Made by a program: the position numbers and the translations under genes. Of a DNA stretch of 40,191 bases, positions 19,662 through 27,708 are shown piece after piece. The notes beneath the pieces were generated by a model. That model searched no databases. It was not told the DNA's origin and was given only the letters and a program-made list of their open reading frames with translations. Location of the stretch: positions 1 through 40,191 of the forward strand of contig JACSRS010000043.1 in NCBI GenBank assembly GCA_014879655.1. Direction: 5' to 3'. Positions within the stretch are counted from its first letter, which is position 1. Each line of letters begins with the position of its first letter. The DNA is from Burkholderiaceae bacterium (GTDB lineage Bacteria > Pseudomonadota > Gammaproteobacteria > Burkholderiales > Burkholderiaceae_C).

Positions 19662-20774
19662 ATGAACCCCTTGAATTCCCTCGTCGTCTCAGCGTTCCTT
19701 GCGTTGATGACCTTCTCCGTCCACAGCCAGATCCTCGTTGGCCAGACAGCGGGCTTTTCGGGCCCAGTCGCGGCAGGCGTGAAGGAGGTCACGGAAGGCG
19801 CAAAGCTTCATATCGACGCCGTCAATGCCCAGGGCGGGGTCAACGGACAGAGCATCGAACTGATTTCGATGGACGACAAGTTCGATCCCAAGCTGGCTGC
19901 GGCCAACGCCAAGACCCTGATCGAAGACAAAAACGTTCAGGTGATGTTCCTCACCCGTGGTACGCCGCATACGCAGGCCGTGATTCCGGTACTCGATCAG
20001 CACGGCGTCGCACTGATCGGCCCGTCGACAGGTGCGATGGTTCTGCACAAGCCGGTACAGAAGAACGTTTTCAACGTCAGGGCCACCTACCAGCGAGAGG
20101 CCGAAAAGGCCATTGCCCACCTGGCGTCCATCGGCATCACCCGTATTGCGCTCATCCATGTGGATGACAGCTTTGGCGCCGATGGGCTGGCCGGTGCACA
20201 GAAAGGCATGGAGGCCGCCAAACTTCAACCGGTGGTGCTGGAAAGCTACAACCGGAGCAAGCCCGATTTCACCGCAATCATCCCCAAGGTCATCAATGCA
20301 AACGCGCAAGCCGTGGTTCTGGTCGCCTCCGGTTCTGCTGTCGTGGATGCGATCAAGGGGCTGCGCGCCGCCGGTTCACGCGCCCAGTTCGTCACGCTGT
20401 CCAACAACGCGTCGGGCGGTTTCATTACCAGCTTGGGCGAAAACGCCCGGGGCGTCATCGTCACCCAGGTGTTCCCCTATGAGCGCTCGGTCAACTACGT
20501 GATCGTCAAGGAAGCGCAGGACCTCGCCAAAGCCAAGGGTTTGAACGAAATCAGCCCGGCCATGATTGAAGGTTTTGCCGCAGCCAAGGTTCTGACCGAA
20601 GCCCTGCGCCGTGCAGGCCCCAAGCCGACGCGGGAAAAGATCCACCAGACACTGGACAGCATGAGAAAGTACGACCTCGGCGGGCTCGAGATCAGCTTTT
20701 CGGCCACCGATCACAGCGGCCTCGATTTCGCCGATCTGTCCATCATCGGTCCGAACGGCAAATTCCGCCGCTGA
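19662..20774 (+). CDS. ABC-type branched-chain amino acid/amide-like periplasmic binding protein (orphan)
   Basis: The 370-residue protein has an N-terminal signal sequence (hydrophobic core about 6-19, cleavage probably after VHS or nearby) and a type I periplasmic binding fold of the Leu/Ile/Val-binding family, recognisable from GQTAGFSGPVAAGVKEVTEG near the mature N-terminus, the AVNAQGGVNG motif and the IGPSTGA segment. Such proteins deliver amino acids, amides or aromatic/carboxylate compounds to ABC permeases, or act as periplasmic ligand sensors. No permease or ATPase genes are nearby, so it either works with a transporter encoded elsewhere or has another role. No clear Shine-Dalgarno is seen; the start is chosen by the signal peptide. 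It converges on the isomerase gene at 20808. Confidence 0.9.
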   Translation: MNPLNSLVVSAFLALMTFSVHSQILVGQTAGFSGPVAAGVKEVTEGAKLHIDAVNAQGGVNGQSIELISMDDKFDPKLAAANAKTLIEDKNVQVMFLTRGTPHTQAVIPVLDQHGVALIGPSTGAMVLHKPVQKNVFNVRATYQREAEKAIAHLASIGITRIALIHVDDSFGADGLAGAQKGMEAAKLQPVVLESYNRSKPDFTAIIPKVINANAQAVVLVASGSAVVDAIKGLRAAGSRAQFVTLSNNASGGFITSLGENARGVIVTQVFPYERSVNYVIVKEAQDLAKAKGLNEISPAMIEGFAAAKVLTEALRRAGPKPTREKIHQTLDSMRKYDLGGLEISFSATDHSGLDFADLSIIGPNGKFRR

Positions 20775-20779
20775 TCACG

Positions 20780-20807
20780 CCGGCTCGCCACCCATTGGTG
20801 GCGCCGG
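20780..20807. terminator. Hairpin between convergent genes, possible terminator without U-tract
   Basis: A strong stem pairs CGCCACC (20786-20792) with GGTGGCG (20797-20803) around a CATT loop, extended by CCGG (20780-20783) with CCGG (20804-20807) across a 2-base bulge. It fills the gap between the stops of the binding protein (20774) and the isomerase (20808). There is no T-run, so termination is possible but unproven. Confidence 0.4.
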
Positions 20808-21440
20808 TCAGCGCCGCACGCCCGCGCCCACAGCCGCCGCCTGCTGCCAGGGGCCGTCAAACCAGGGGTCACCGCGCAGGCGGGCCGACAGCATCGGCAG
20901 TGCGTCAAAGCCCCAGAAAACCCGTCCGTCGACGACGAAACTGGGCACACCGAACAAGCCGTGGGTCAGCGCAGCGTCACCATGGGCGGCCAGCTGGTGC
21001 TTGACTTCCGGGCTGTCCGGCGACCGGGGCGGTGCCAGACGCGCAGCCAGCGCCTGCAACCGTCCGGCGTCTGAAGCCTCGGCACCGCCTTGCCAGACAT
21101 GGCGAAAGATCGTTTCGCAGACGTAGCGGTTCGGCGTACCGTCGGCATCGGTGGCGACGGCCAGGCGCAGCAGGCCCAGCGGGTTGAACGGGTGCGTCGC
21201 AGGTAACTGCATTTCGATGCCGTTTTCCCGGGCCAGCCACAGCGCCTGCCGATAGGTCCAGTCGCGCTTGGGGGCAATTTCGGCGGGGCCCAGTTGTCCG
21301 TGGTGCTTGAGCAATCCTGCAAACAGCACGGGCTTGTAGCTGACGCTGTGGCTGATGCCGGCAAGCGCTTCGGGCAGTTTTTCAAACGCCAGGTAAGCGT
21401 AGGGCGAGATGAAATCCAGGTAAAACTCGATGTGTTTCAT
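20808..21440 (-). CDS. 2-hydroxychromene-2-carboxylate isomerase family protein (DsbA-like/kappa GST)
   Basis: The 210-residue protein has the thioredoxin-like fold of HCCA isomerases: FYLDFISPYAYLA at residues 6-18 with the catalytic-position Ser in place of the CxxC of DsbA, a helical insertion, and the cis-Pro motif FGVPSFVVDG near 163-172. The family isomerises 2-hydroxychromene-2-carboxylate using glutathione in naphthalene breakdown, but many members sit outside aromatic pathways and have unknown substrates. Here it is the last gene of the leucine-type operon and overlaps the DUF1289 gene by four bases, so the naphthalene role should not be assumed. Confidence 0.88.
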   Translation of the reverse strand: MKHIEFYLDFISPYAYLAFEKLPEALAGISHSVSYKPVLFAGLLKHHGQLGPAEIAPKRDWTYRQALWLARENGIEMQLPATHPFNPLGLLRLAVATDADGTPNRYVCETIFRHVWQGGAEASDAGRLQALAARLAPPRSPDSPEVKHQLAAHGDAALTHGLFGVPSFVVDGRVFWGFDALPMLSARLRGDPWFDGPWQQAAAVGAGVRR

Positions 21441-21673
21441 GATCGCAAAGCCATCTGTTCGGCCGCACGCGCGCCGATGCGCGCCCAGACCGCGCGTTTG
21501 CCAGCGTCGTCCAGCTGGCTCCAGCAGGCAATTTCATCAAGCGTTCGCAAGCAGCCCCCACACAGCCCGGCGGAAGCGTCGACCCTGCACACCGAAATGC
21601 ACGGAGAAGGCACATTTCCGGACATTCCCATCGTCAGACGGACATTTTCAGCTATGGTTTCAGGATTTCTCAT
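21437..21673 (-). CDS. DUF1289 small cysteine-containing protein
   Basis: The 78-residue protein carries the DUF1289 hallmark: PSPCISVCRVD followed by GLCGGCLRTLDEIACWS, giving four cysteines in a CxxxC...CxxC pattern likely to bind a metal ion. Function is unknown in the family. It overlaps the YbaK gene upstream and the isomerase gene downstream by four bases each, so all three are translationally coupled. The start at 21673 is favoured by that overlap; the conserved part begins near residue 22. Confidence 0.88.
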   Translation of the reverse strand: MRNPETIAENVRLTMGMSGNVPSPCISVCRVDASAGLCGGCLRTLDEIACWSQLDDAGKRAVWARIGARAAEQMALRS

Positions 21674-22185
21674 GACACCATCGCCTGATCGATATCGGCC
21701 ACCGGCGCGCCGGTGAGGTGCACCAGATCGTCCGGCCGCAGTTTGAAAACGCCGTGCGGATGCCCGGCTGCTGCCCAGATTTCGTCGAAGCGGAACAGTT
21801 CCCGGTCAATCAGCGTGACGGCCGGCGTGGCATGGGCGACGGGCGAAACGCCGCCAATCGCAAAACCCGTGCGTTGCCGGACGAACTCCGCATCGGCCCG
21901 GCCGATCCTGCCCACCTTCGCCGCCACCTTCTTCTCGTCAACCCGCCGGTCGCCCGATGTGATGACCAGCACGGCTGCATCGTCTTCCTTGCGCCGGAAG
22001 ATGATGCTCTTGGCAATCTGCCCGACCTGCACGCCCAGGGCATCGGCCGCCTGCTGCGCGGTACGCGCGGCGTCGTCCAGCATCACCGGCAGATGCGGGT
22101 GACCCGCCGCTTGCAGCGCCCGCGCCACCCGCTGCACCGATTCGGGCAGCGCTTTCAGTTCAGATCCGCACACGGTCCGCTCCAT
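21670..22185 (-). CDS. ybaK: YbaK/EbsC-type aminoacyl-tRNA deacylase
   Basis: The 171-residue protein matches the YbaK/ProX trans-editing family: the conserved Lys in QIAKSIIF (about residue 78) and the GGVSPVAHA motif (about 117-125) that shapes the active-site pocket. Members hydrolyse mischarged tRNAs such as Ala- or Cys-tRNA(Pro). Sequence alone does not separate the sub-specificities. It is in the same orientation as HMG-CoA lyase about 60 bp upstream and overlaps DUF1289 by four bases. Its presence at the end of a catabolic operon is probably incidental co-transcription. Confidence 0.88.
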   Translation of the reverse strand: MERTVCGSELKALPESVQRVARALQAAGHPHLPVMLDDAARTAQQAADALGVQVGQIAKSIIFRRKEDDAAVLVITSGDRRVDEKKVAAKVGRIGRADAEFVRQRTGFAIGGVSPVAHATPAVTLIDRELFRFDEIWAAAGHPHGVFKLRPDDLVHLTGAPVADIDQAMVS

Positions 22186-22244
22186 CGTGCTTCAGTTCGG
22201 TGAGCATAGCTGCACCATCGACACCGACAAAAATCTCCCGCCTT

Positions 22245-23153
22245 TCATGCATGGCGCTTGTTCAGAATGGCCGTAGCCGCGCGCGAGCCCGGTTTGCGCT
22301 GCAGGAAGTCGCTGATGAAGACGCCGGCGTCGATCAGCAAATCCAGATCAATGCCGGTCTCGATGCCCATGCCGTGCAGCATGTAGACCACATCTTCGGT
22401 CGCGACGTTGCCGGTGGCGCCCTTTGCGTACGGGCAGCCACCCAGACCCGCCACCGAGGTGTCGAACTGCCACACGCCCATTTCCAGCGCGGCCAGGGTG
22501 TTGGCCAGCGCCTGGCCGTAGGTGTCGTGAAAATGGCCGGACACGTGTTCCAGCGCGTAGTGTCGCAACGTGGCCTCTATCGCCGCCTGCACCTTGCGCG
22601 GCGTACCGACGCCGATGGTGTCGGCGACGCCGATATGCTGCACGCCGATGCCTTTCATCAGGCCAGCGAGATAGCCCACCCGCTCGGGTGCGATTTCGCC
22701 TTCATAAGGACAGCCGACGGTGCAGGACATGGCGCCGCGCACGTACACGCCGGCCGCCCGCGCGGCCTGCACCACCGGCGCAAAACGCTCGATGCTCTCG
22801 GCAATGCTGCAGTTGATGTTCTTGCGACTGAAGGCTTCGCTGGCGGCGCCAAAGACGACGATCTCGTCAGGCTGCGATTTCAGTGCTGCGTCGAAACCCT
22901 GCAGGTTCGGCGTCAGCACCGAGTAGCGCACGCCCGGCTTGCGCTGGATGCCGGCCATGACCTCGGCGTTGTCGGCCATCTGCGGCACCCATTTGGGCGA
23001 GACAAAACTGGTGACTTCGATTTCTTTCAGCCCGGCCTGCTGCAGGCGGTGCACCAGTTCGATCTTGACGGCGGCCGGTACCGGCTGCTTTTCGTTTTGC
23101 AGGCCGTCACGCGGGCCCACGTCGACAATCTTGACGCGTTGCGGAAGTTTCAT
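22245..23153 (-). CDS. mvaB: Hydroxymethylglutaryl-CoA lyase
   Basis: The 302-residue TIM-barrel enzyme cleaves 3-hydroxy-3-methylglutaryl-CoA to acetoacetate and acetyl-CoA, the last step of leucine degradation. Diagnostic motifs are DVGPRDGLQNE (about residues 10-20), the metal-binding HFHDTYGQAL, and GLGGCPYAKGATGN with the catalytic Cys and a metal-ligand Asn. The frame is open to 23405, but the extra N-terminal part is Arg-rich and non-homologous; the ATG at 23153 has GGAGAAA upstream and begins directly before the conserved domain. It lies 34 bp after the GhrA-like gene in the mcc operon, which supports the leucine assignment. Confidence 0.95.
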   Translation of the reverse strand: MKLPQRVKIVDVGPRDGLQNEKQPVPAAVKIELVHRLQQAGLKEIEVTSFVSPKWVPQMADNAEVMAGIQRKPGVRYSVLTPNLQGFDAALKSQPDEIVVFGAASEAFSRKNINCSIAESIERFAPVVQAARAAGVYVRGAMSCTVGCPYEGEIAPERVGYLAGLMKGIGVQHIGVADTIGVGTPRKVQAAIEATLRHYALEHVSGHFHDTYGQALANTLAALEMGVWQFDTSVAGLGGCPYAKGATGNVATEDVVYMLHGMGIETGIDLDLLIDAGVFISDFLQRKPGSRAATAILNKRHA

Positions 23154-23187
23154 GCTGTCAGTTTCTCCACGGATGTGGCGCGGCCGT

Positions 23188-24120
23188 TCAATAGCCGCGC
23201 GCGGGGTCGACCATACCGGCAACGGGCTCACCACGCTCCAGCGCGAGGATTTTCCCGCTGATCTGCGCAATGCTGTCGTTTCGCAAGGTGCGCGCCGACA
23301 TGTGCGGCGTGACAGTGATGGCCGGATGCGTCCAGAAAGGGTGGCCAGGTGGCAACGGCTCCTCGCGAAACACGTCGAGCGCCGCGCCGGCCAGGTGTCC
23401 CTCATCGATCAGCGCCAGCAGATCCGCCTCAACCAGATGCGCGCCGCGCGCCACGTTGATCAGATAGCCGCCTGCCTGCAGCTGCGACAAGGTGTTGCGG
23501 TTCAGGATGTCACGCGTTTCAACCGTCAGCGGCAGCAGGTTGACCAGCACCCTGCTGGCTGCCAGAAAGGCCGGCATCTGCGCTGCACCGGCAAACATCT
23601 GGATGCCTTCCAGCTTCTTGGGTTCCCGGCTCCACCCGTTGACCGGGAACTCAAAGGCCTGCAGGGCAGCCGCCACGCGCCGGCCCAGCACGCCCAGCCC
23701 CATCACCCCGACCGGAAAGTCAGCGCGTTCGCGCGGCTTGCGGAAGGTCCAACGGACCTGCCGCGCGGCCTGCTCGCAGGCGTCAAGTTCCCTGAAATGG
23801 CGGATCACCGCGTGGCAGACGAATTCGGCCATCTGCACCGACATGCCTGCATCGTCGAGCCGCACCACCGGCACGCCCGCCGGCAGTCGCAGCGCCAGCA
23901 ATGCGTCGACGCCCGCGCCCATGTTGAAAAACGCCCGCAGCCGCGTCTGTTCATCCAGCAGTTGCTGCGGCGGCGCCCAGACCACGGCGTAGTCGGCGCT
24001 GGGCGCGCCCGGTTGCCACAGCTGCACGTCGGCCTGCGGCAGGGCCGCGCGCAGGCCCGCCAGCCAGGGCTCGGGCTTCGTTTCGCCAAAATGAAAAAGA
24101 ACCCGGATGCCCGCTCTCAT
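23188..24120 (-). CDS. ghrA: GhrA-type glyoxylate/hydroxypyruvate reductase
   Basis: The 310-residue D-2-hydroxyacid dehydrogenase has the nucleotide-binding motif GVMGLGVLGRRVAAAL (about 137-152) and the catalytic trio: Arg in NVARGAHLVE, Glu in DVFREEPLP and His in VTPHMSA. The overall pattern is closest to GhrA, which reduces glyoxylate and hydroxypyruvate with NADPH in the cytoplasm. It lies between mccA (20 bp) and HMG-CoA lyase in the same orientation. No step of leucine breakdown needs this enzyme, so either the substrate is different or the gene is a passenger in the operon. Confidence 0.88.
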   Translation of the reverse strand: MRAGIRVLFHFGETKPEPWLAGLRAALPQADVQLWQPGAPSADYAVVWAPPQQLLDEQTRLRAFFNMGAGVDALLALRLPAGVPVVRLDDAGMSVQMAEFVCHAVIRHFRELDACEQAARQVRWTFRKPRERADFPVGVMGLGVLGRRVAAALQAFEFPVNGWSREPKKLEGIQMFAGAAQMPAFLAASRVLVNLLPLTVETRDILNRNTLSQLQAGGYLINVARGAHLVEADLLALIDEGHLAGAALDVFREEPLPPGHPFWTHPAITVTPHMSARTLRNDSIAQISGKILALERGEPVAGMVDPARGY

Positions 24121-24140
24121 GCGTTGGCTTTCAGCGCGAC

Positions 24141-26144
24141 TCAGACGGCCAGCGTCAGCAGTTCGGCACCTTCGGCCACCTGGTCGCCGGGCGCATACAG
24201 CAGTTCGGCCACAGTGCCGTCCGCGGGCGCTGCGATGGTGTGCTCCATCTTCATGGCTTCCATCACCGCCAGTGCCTGGCCGGCCTTGACCTTGTCGCCG
24301 GCCTTGACCGCGAAAGACACCACCTTGCCCGGCATCGGCGCTGTCAGGCGGCCGCCTTCGGCATGGACCTCGCCGGCGTGAGACAGCACGTCAACCTCGG
24401 TGATCTGCGTCGCGCCCCGGTCACAGAAGACATAGACCGTCTCGTCCTTCTGCCAGGTCTGCACACGCTGTCGCTCACCGGCGTACCGCAGGTCGATGCC
24501 GCACTCGGCGCCGACAAAAACCAGCGGCCCGCTGACGTCACCCAGGGTCAGCACCGGGTCTTGCCCGGTTGCTCCCGTGCGCGGGTAGCGCAGGGACGCG
24601 CTGAACGCCTCGCCGCCAAACTCGAAGTCGAAGCGCCGGTCGGTCAGGCCGTGACTGTGCCAGCCGTCGCGCCGGCTGAACGGATCGGCCCCTTCCGCGG
24701 CCCGCTCGGCCAACAGGGTCTGGGCCACCGCTGCGGCCACGGCCAGCCGGACGCCGACCTTGTCCTGCTTGAAAAGCACGGCCGCTTCGCGCGGGATCAG
24801 CGCGGTGTCGAGCTGCGCCAGGCTGAACGATGGCGTGGCCAGCACATGCCGCAGGAACTGAACATTGGTCGCCAGCCCGACGATGCGGGTGGCCGCCAGC
24901 GCCGCGTCCAGCCGCGCCAGCGCCTGCTCCCGCGTGTCGCCATGCACGATCAGCTTGGCCACCATCGAGTCGTAATACGGGCTGATGGCATCGCCTTCGC
25001 GCACCCCATCGTCGACGCGGATTTCGCCGCGCTCAAAGCTGGAGCAGGTTGGCTTGCGGTAGACCTTCAGCGTCCCGGTGGCCGGCAGAAAGTTGTTGTC
25101 CGGGTTTTCGGCGCAGATGCGCGCCTCGATCGCATGACCGTGAATCTTCAGCTGGTCCTGCGCCAGCGGCAGCGGCTCGCCTGCGGCCACACGCAACTGC
25201 CACTCCACCAGGTCCTGGCCGGTAATGGCTTCGGTCACCGGGTGTTCGACCTGCAGCCGGGTGTTCATCTCCATGAAAAAGAACGACATCGCGCCGTCCG
25301 CCCGCTGCTCGACGATGAATTCCACGGTGCCGGCGCCCACGTAGTTGACGGCCCGCGCTGCCGCCACTGCTGCCAGCCCCATCTGCTGGCGCATCTCGGC
25401 GGTCATGCCCGGTGCGGGCGCTTCTTCGAGCACTTTCTGATGACGCCGCTGCACCGAGCAGTCTCGCTCGAACAGATACACATAGTTGCCATGGTTGTCG
25501 CCGAAGACCTGGATTTCGATGTGCCGGGGGCGCTGCACGTATTTTTCGATCAGCACCGCATCGTCACCGAAGCTGCTGATGGCTTCGCGCTTGCACGATG
25601 CCAGCGCGGCATCAAAATCCGCCGCCCGCTCCACCGCCCGCATGCCTTTGCCACCGCCGCCGGCGCTGGCCTTGATCAGCACCGGGTAACCGATGCGATC
25701 GGCCTCGTGCCGCAGCATCGCGGCGTCCTGGTCACTGCCGTGATAGCCCGGCACCAGCGGCACGCCGGCGCGCTCCATCAATTGTTTGGACTCGGCTTTC
25801 AGCCCCATGGCCTTGATGGCAGAAGGCGGCGGGCCGATGAACACCAGACCCGCGTCGGCGCAGGCCTGGGCGAATTCCTCGTTTTCGCTCAGAAACCCGT
25901 AGCCGGGGTGGATCGCCTGCGCGCCTGTGGCACGTGCCGCATCGATGATCCGTTCCCAGCGCAGGTAGCTGTCTTTCGGCGCGCTGCCACCGATGTGAAC
26001 CGATTCGTCGCAGGCGCTGACATGTTTGGCGCCGGCATCGGCGTCGGAATAGACGGCGACCGAGCGGATGGCCATGCGGCGCGCGGTGGCGGCGACCCGA
26101 CAAGCGATTTCGCCCCGGTTGGCAATAAGGATCTTGGAAAACAT
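24141..26144 (-). CDS. mccA: Methylcrotonyl-CoA carboxylase alpha (biotin carboxylase/carrier) subunit
   Basis: The 667-residue protein has the biotin carboxylase start KILIANRGEIACRV, an ATP-grasp domain with the glycine-rich KASAGGGGKGMR (about 158-169), a biotin carboxylase C-terminal domain, a linker, and a biotinyl domain at the end with EAMKMEH as the lysine attachment site. Its size (about 660) fits MccA/LiuD. It carboxylates biotin for transfer to 3-methylcrotonyl-CoA by MccB, encoded 2.7 kb upstream in the same operon. Its ATG follows the DUF4126 stop codon with no gap (TGA then ATG), so translation is probably coupled. HMG-CoA lyase downstream supports methylcrotonyl-CoA over propionyl- or geranyl-CoA. 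Confidence 0.93.
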   Translation of the reverse strand: MFSKILIANRGEIACRVAATARRMAIRSVAVYSDADAGAKHVSACDESVHIGGSAPKDSYLRWERIIDAARATGAQAIHPGYGFLSENEEFAQACADAGLVFIGPPPSAIKAMGLKAESKQLMERAGVPLVPGYHGSDQDAAMLRHEADRIGYPVLIKASAGGGGKGMRAVERAADFDAALASCKREAISSFGDDAVLIEKYVQRPRHIEIQVFGDNHGNYVYLFERDCSVQRRHQKVLEEAPAPGMTAEMRQQMGLAAVAAARAVNYVGAGTVEFIVEQRADGAMSFFFMEMNTRLQVEHPVTEAITGQDLVEWQLRVAAGEPLPLAQDQLKIHGHAIEARICAENPDNNFLPATGTLKVYRKPTCSSFERGEIRVDDGVREGDAISPYYDSMVAKLIVHGDTREQALARLDAALAATRIVGLATNVQFLRHVLATPSFSLAQLDTALIPREAAVLFKQDKVGVRLAVAAAVAQTLLAERAAEGADPFSRRDGWHSHGLTDRRFDFEFGGEAFSASLRYPRTGATGQDPVLTLGDVSGPLVFVGAECGIDLRYAGERQRVQTWQKDETVYVFCDRGATQITEVDVLSHAGEVHAEGGRLTAPMPGKVVSFAVKAGDKVKAGQALAVMEAMKMEHTIAAPADGTVAELLYAPGDQVAEGAELLTLAV

Positions 26145-26864
26145 TCAGGCAGCCTTTGTAGTACCGGAAAGAAAAGCGGTGAGGGTGTGGAAGACCTTGC
26201 GCAGAAACTTGAACAGCGCCCAGGTCACGATCCACATCAGCAGCACGACAGCGACCAGCAGGACGCCGAACATCACCGGGTGCGTGGCCGCCAGCCAGAA
26301 CGCCAGCACCACGAGCCCGTCTTCGGTCAGGCTGGCCAGCAGATTGGTGGCAGGCTCCGGCGACGTGTTGATGGCGGCGCGCGTGGTGAACTTGGCGGCC
26401 TGGCTGGTTGCGGCCAGGGTGCCACCCATCAGCGCGCCGACGGCCGCCATGGTGGCGCCATCAGCACCCAGTGCACCGGCGGCCAGCGCGGCGCCAGCCG
26501 GGATGCGGATCGCCGCTTGCAACAGGTCCCAGACCGAATCGACGCCGGGAATCTTGTCGGCAAAAAATTCAATGAACAGCAGCAGGCCGCTGGCCAGCAG
26601 CATGGCCGGATGCTCCAGCACCTGCAGACCGGGAGGTAGCACGATCCAGCCCGCCGTGGCGGCGGCGCCCACCAGAAACACGGCCGCGTAAAGCCGGAAC
26701 CCGCTGGCCCATCCGAGCATCGCGGCCAGCGCCATCAGCTGGGCGAAATCAAACTGCCCCACGGCCCGCAGCGCAGCTTCGCCCGCAGGTGACGCCGGGT
26801 CACCGCCCATGCCCGATCCCAGCCCCTGCAGCCAGTGCGTGAGTGTGGTCCAGATGGCTTCCAT
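26145..26864 (-). CDS. DUF4126 integral membrane protein
   Basis: The 239-residue protein has a hydrophilic Gly-rich N-terminus and about six membrane segments, with the DUF4126 pattern of LGWASGFRLYAAVF (about 51-64) and IEFFADKIPGVDSVWD (about 98-113). Function is unknown. It is placed between the LiuC-type hydratase (39 bp) and mccA (no gap) inside the leucine operon, with AAGGAAG before its ATG. A role in moving a pathway substrate or product through the membrane would fit, but nothing in the sequence shows it. Confidence 0.88.
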   Translation of the reverse strand: MEAIWTTLTHWLQGLGSGMGGDPASPAGEAALRAVGQFDFAQLMALAAMLGWASGFRLYAAVFLVGAAATAGWIVLPPGLQVLEHPAMLLASGLLLFIEFFADKIPGVDSVWDLLQAAIRIPAGAALAAGALGADGATMAAVGALMGGTLAATSQAAKFTTRAAINTSPEPATNLLASLTEDGLVVLAFWLAATHPVMFGVLLVAVVLLMWIVTWALFKFLRKVFHTLTAFLSGTTKAA

Positions 26865-26903
26865 CGATGTGCTTCCTTCGGTTGAACCAGCCAGTGGCCA
26901 GCG

Positions 26904-27698
26904 TCAGGCGCCGCCAGGACCGGTCAGCCAGGCCGGTTTGCGTTTTTGCAGGAAGGACTGTATGCCCTCCCGGCCTTCATTGCTGACGCGCACATCGGCG
27001 ATGACCTGCGCGGTGCGCTCGATCAACCCGGGCGAGATCTCCTGGCCCGCCACGTCGTGCAACAGCTGCTTGCAGGCCTTCACCGCATCCGGTCCGGCAG
27101 CAACCAGCTGATGGGCGATGGCGGCGACGGCCGCGTCCAGTTCGGCAGCCGGCACCACTTCGTGCACGAAGCCGATGCGCAATGCCTCCCGAGCGGTGAA
27201 GCGTTCGGCGGTCAGAAAATAGCGATGCGCCGCACGCGCGCCCATGGCGCGGATCACATAAGGGCTGATGGTTGCCGGCACCAGCCCCAGCCGCACTTCG
27301 CTCAGGCAGAAGTGCGCCGTATCGACCGACACCGCGATGTCGCAAGCCGCCACCAGCCCGGTGCCACCGGCGTAGACGTCTCCCTGCACCCGGGCGATGG
27401 TCGGCTTCGGACAGGCATAGAGAACCTCCATCATGCGGGCCAGCGCGTGTGCGTCTGCCAGATTTTCTTCGCGCGAATAGCCCGCCATGCGCTTCATCCA
27501 GTTCAGGTCGGCGCCCGCGCAAAAGGCAGGGCCATTGCCGGCCAGCACCACACAGCGCACTTCGGGCCGCTTGCCCAACTCCAGCATCGCCACGGTCAGC
27601 TCGGCAATGACCTCGTCGTTGAAGGCATTGCGAACCTCGGGGCGGTTCAACGTGACGGTGGCCACGCCGGCGTGGTAGTTCAGTTCCAGGTTCTTCAT
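26904..27698 (-). CDS. liuC: LiuC-type enoyl-CoA hydratase (probable methylglutaconyl-CoA hydratase)
   Basis: The 264-residue crotonase-fold protein has the oxyanion-hole segment GPAFCAGADLNWMKRM (about 56-71), AGGTGLVAACD (110-120) and LSEVRLGLVPATISPYV (132-148). The ATISPYV signature and the single retained catalytic Glu (E134, with Gly at the other Glu position) match the LiuC/AtuE subgroup rather than short-chain enoyl-CoA hydratases. LiuC hydrates 3-methylglutaconyl-CoA to HMG-CoA, exactly the step between the carboxylase and the lyase encoded here. It begins 10 bp after the dehydrogenase stop with GAGGA as ribosome-binding site. Confidence 0.88.
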   Translation of the reverse strand: MKNLELNYHAGVATVTLNRPEVRNAFNDEVIAELTVAMLELGKRPEVRCVVLAGNGPAFCAGADLNWMKRMAGYSREENLADAHALARMMEVLYACPKPTIARVQGDVYAGGTGLVAACDIAVSVDTAHFCLSEVRLGLVPATISPYVIRAMGARAAHRYFLTAERFTAREALRIGFVHEVVPAAELDAAVAAIAHQLVAAGPDAVKACKQLLHDVAGQEISPGLIERTAQVIADVRVSNEGREGIQSFLQKRKPAWLTGPGGA

Positions 27699-27708
27699 CG
27701 ATTGATCC

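Noticed and set aside
20808-21440. Naphthalene-degradation role for the HCCA isomerase-family gene
   Set aside because: No other aromatic-degradation genes are present; the family is widespread outside that pathway.
23154-23405. N-terminal extension of HMG-CoA lyase to 23405
   Set aside because: The extra 84 residues are Arg/Ser-rich, overlap the GhrA coding end and lack homology; a good ribosome-binding site and the conserved domain both support 23153.
24240-26639. 799-codon open frame antisense to mccA and DUF4126
   Set aside because: Composition is typical of an antisense shadow; mccA motifs on the other strand are unambiguous.
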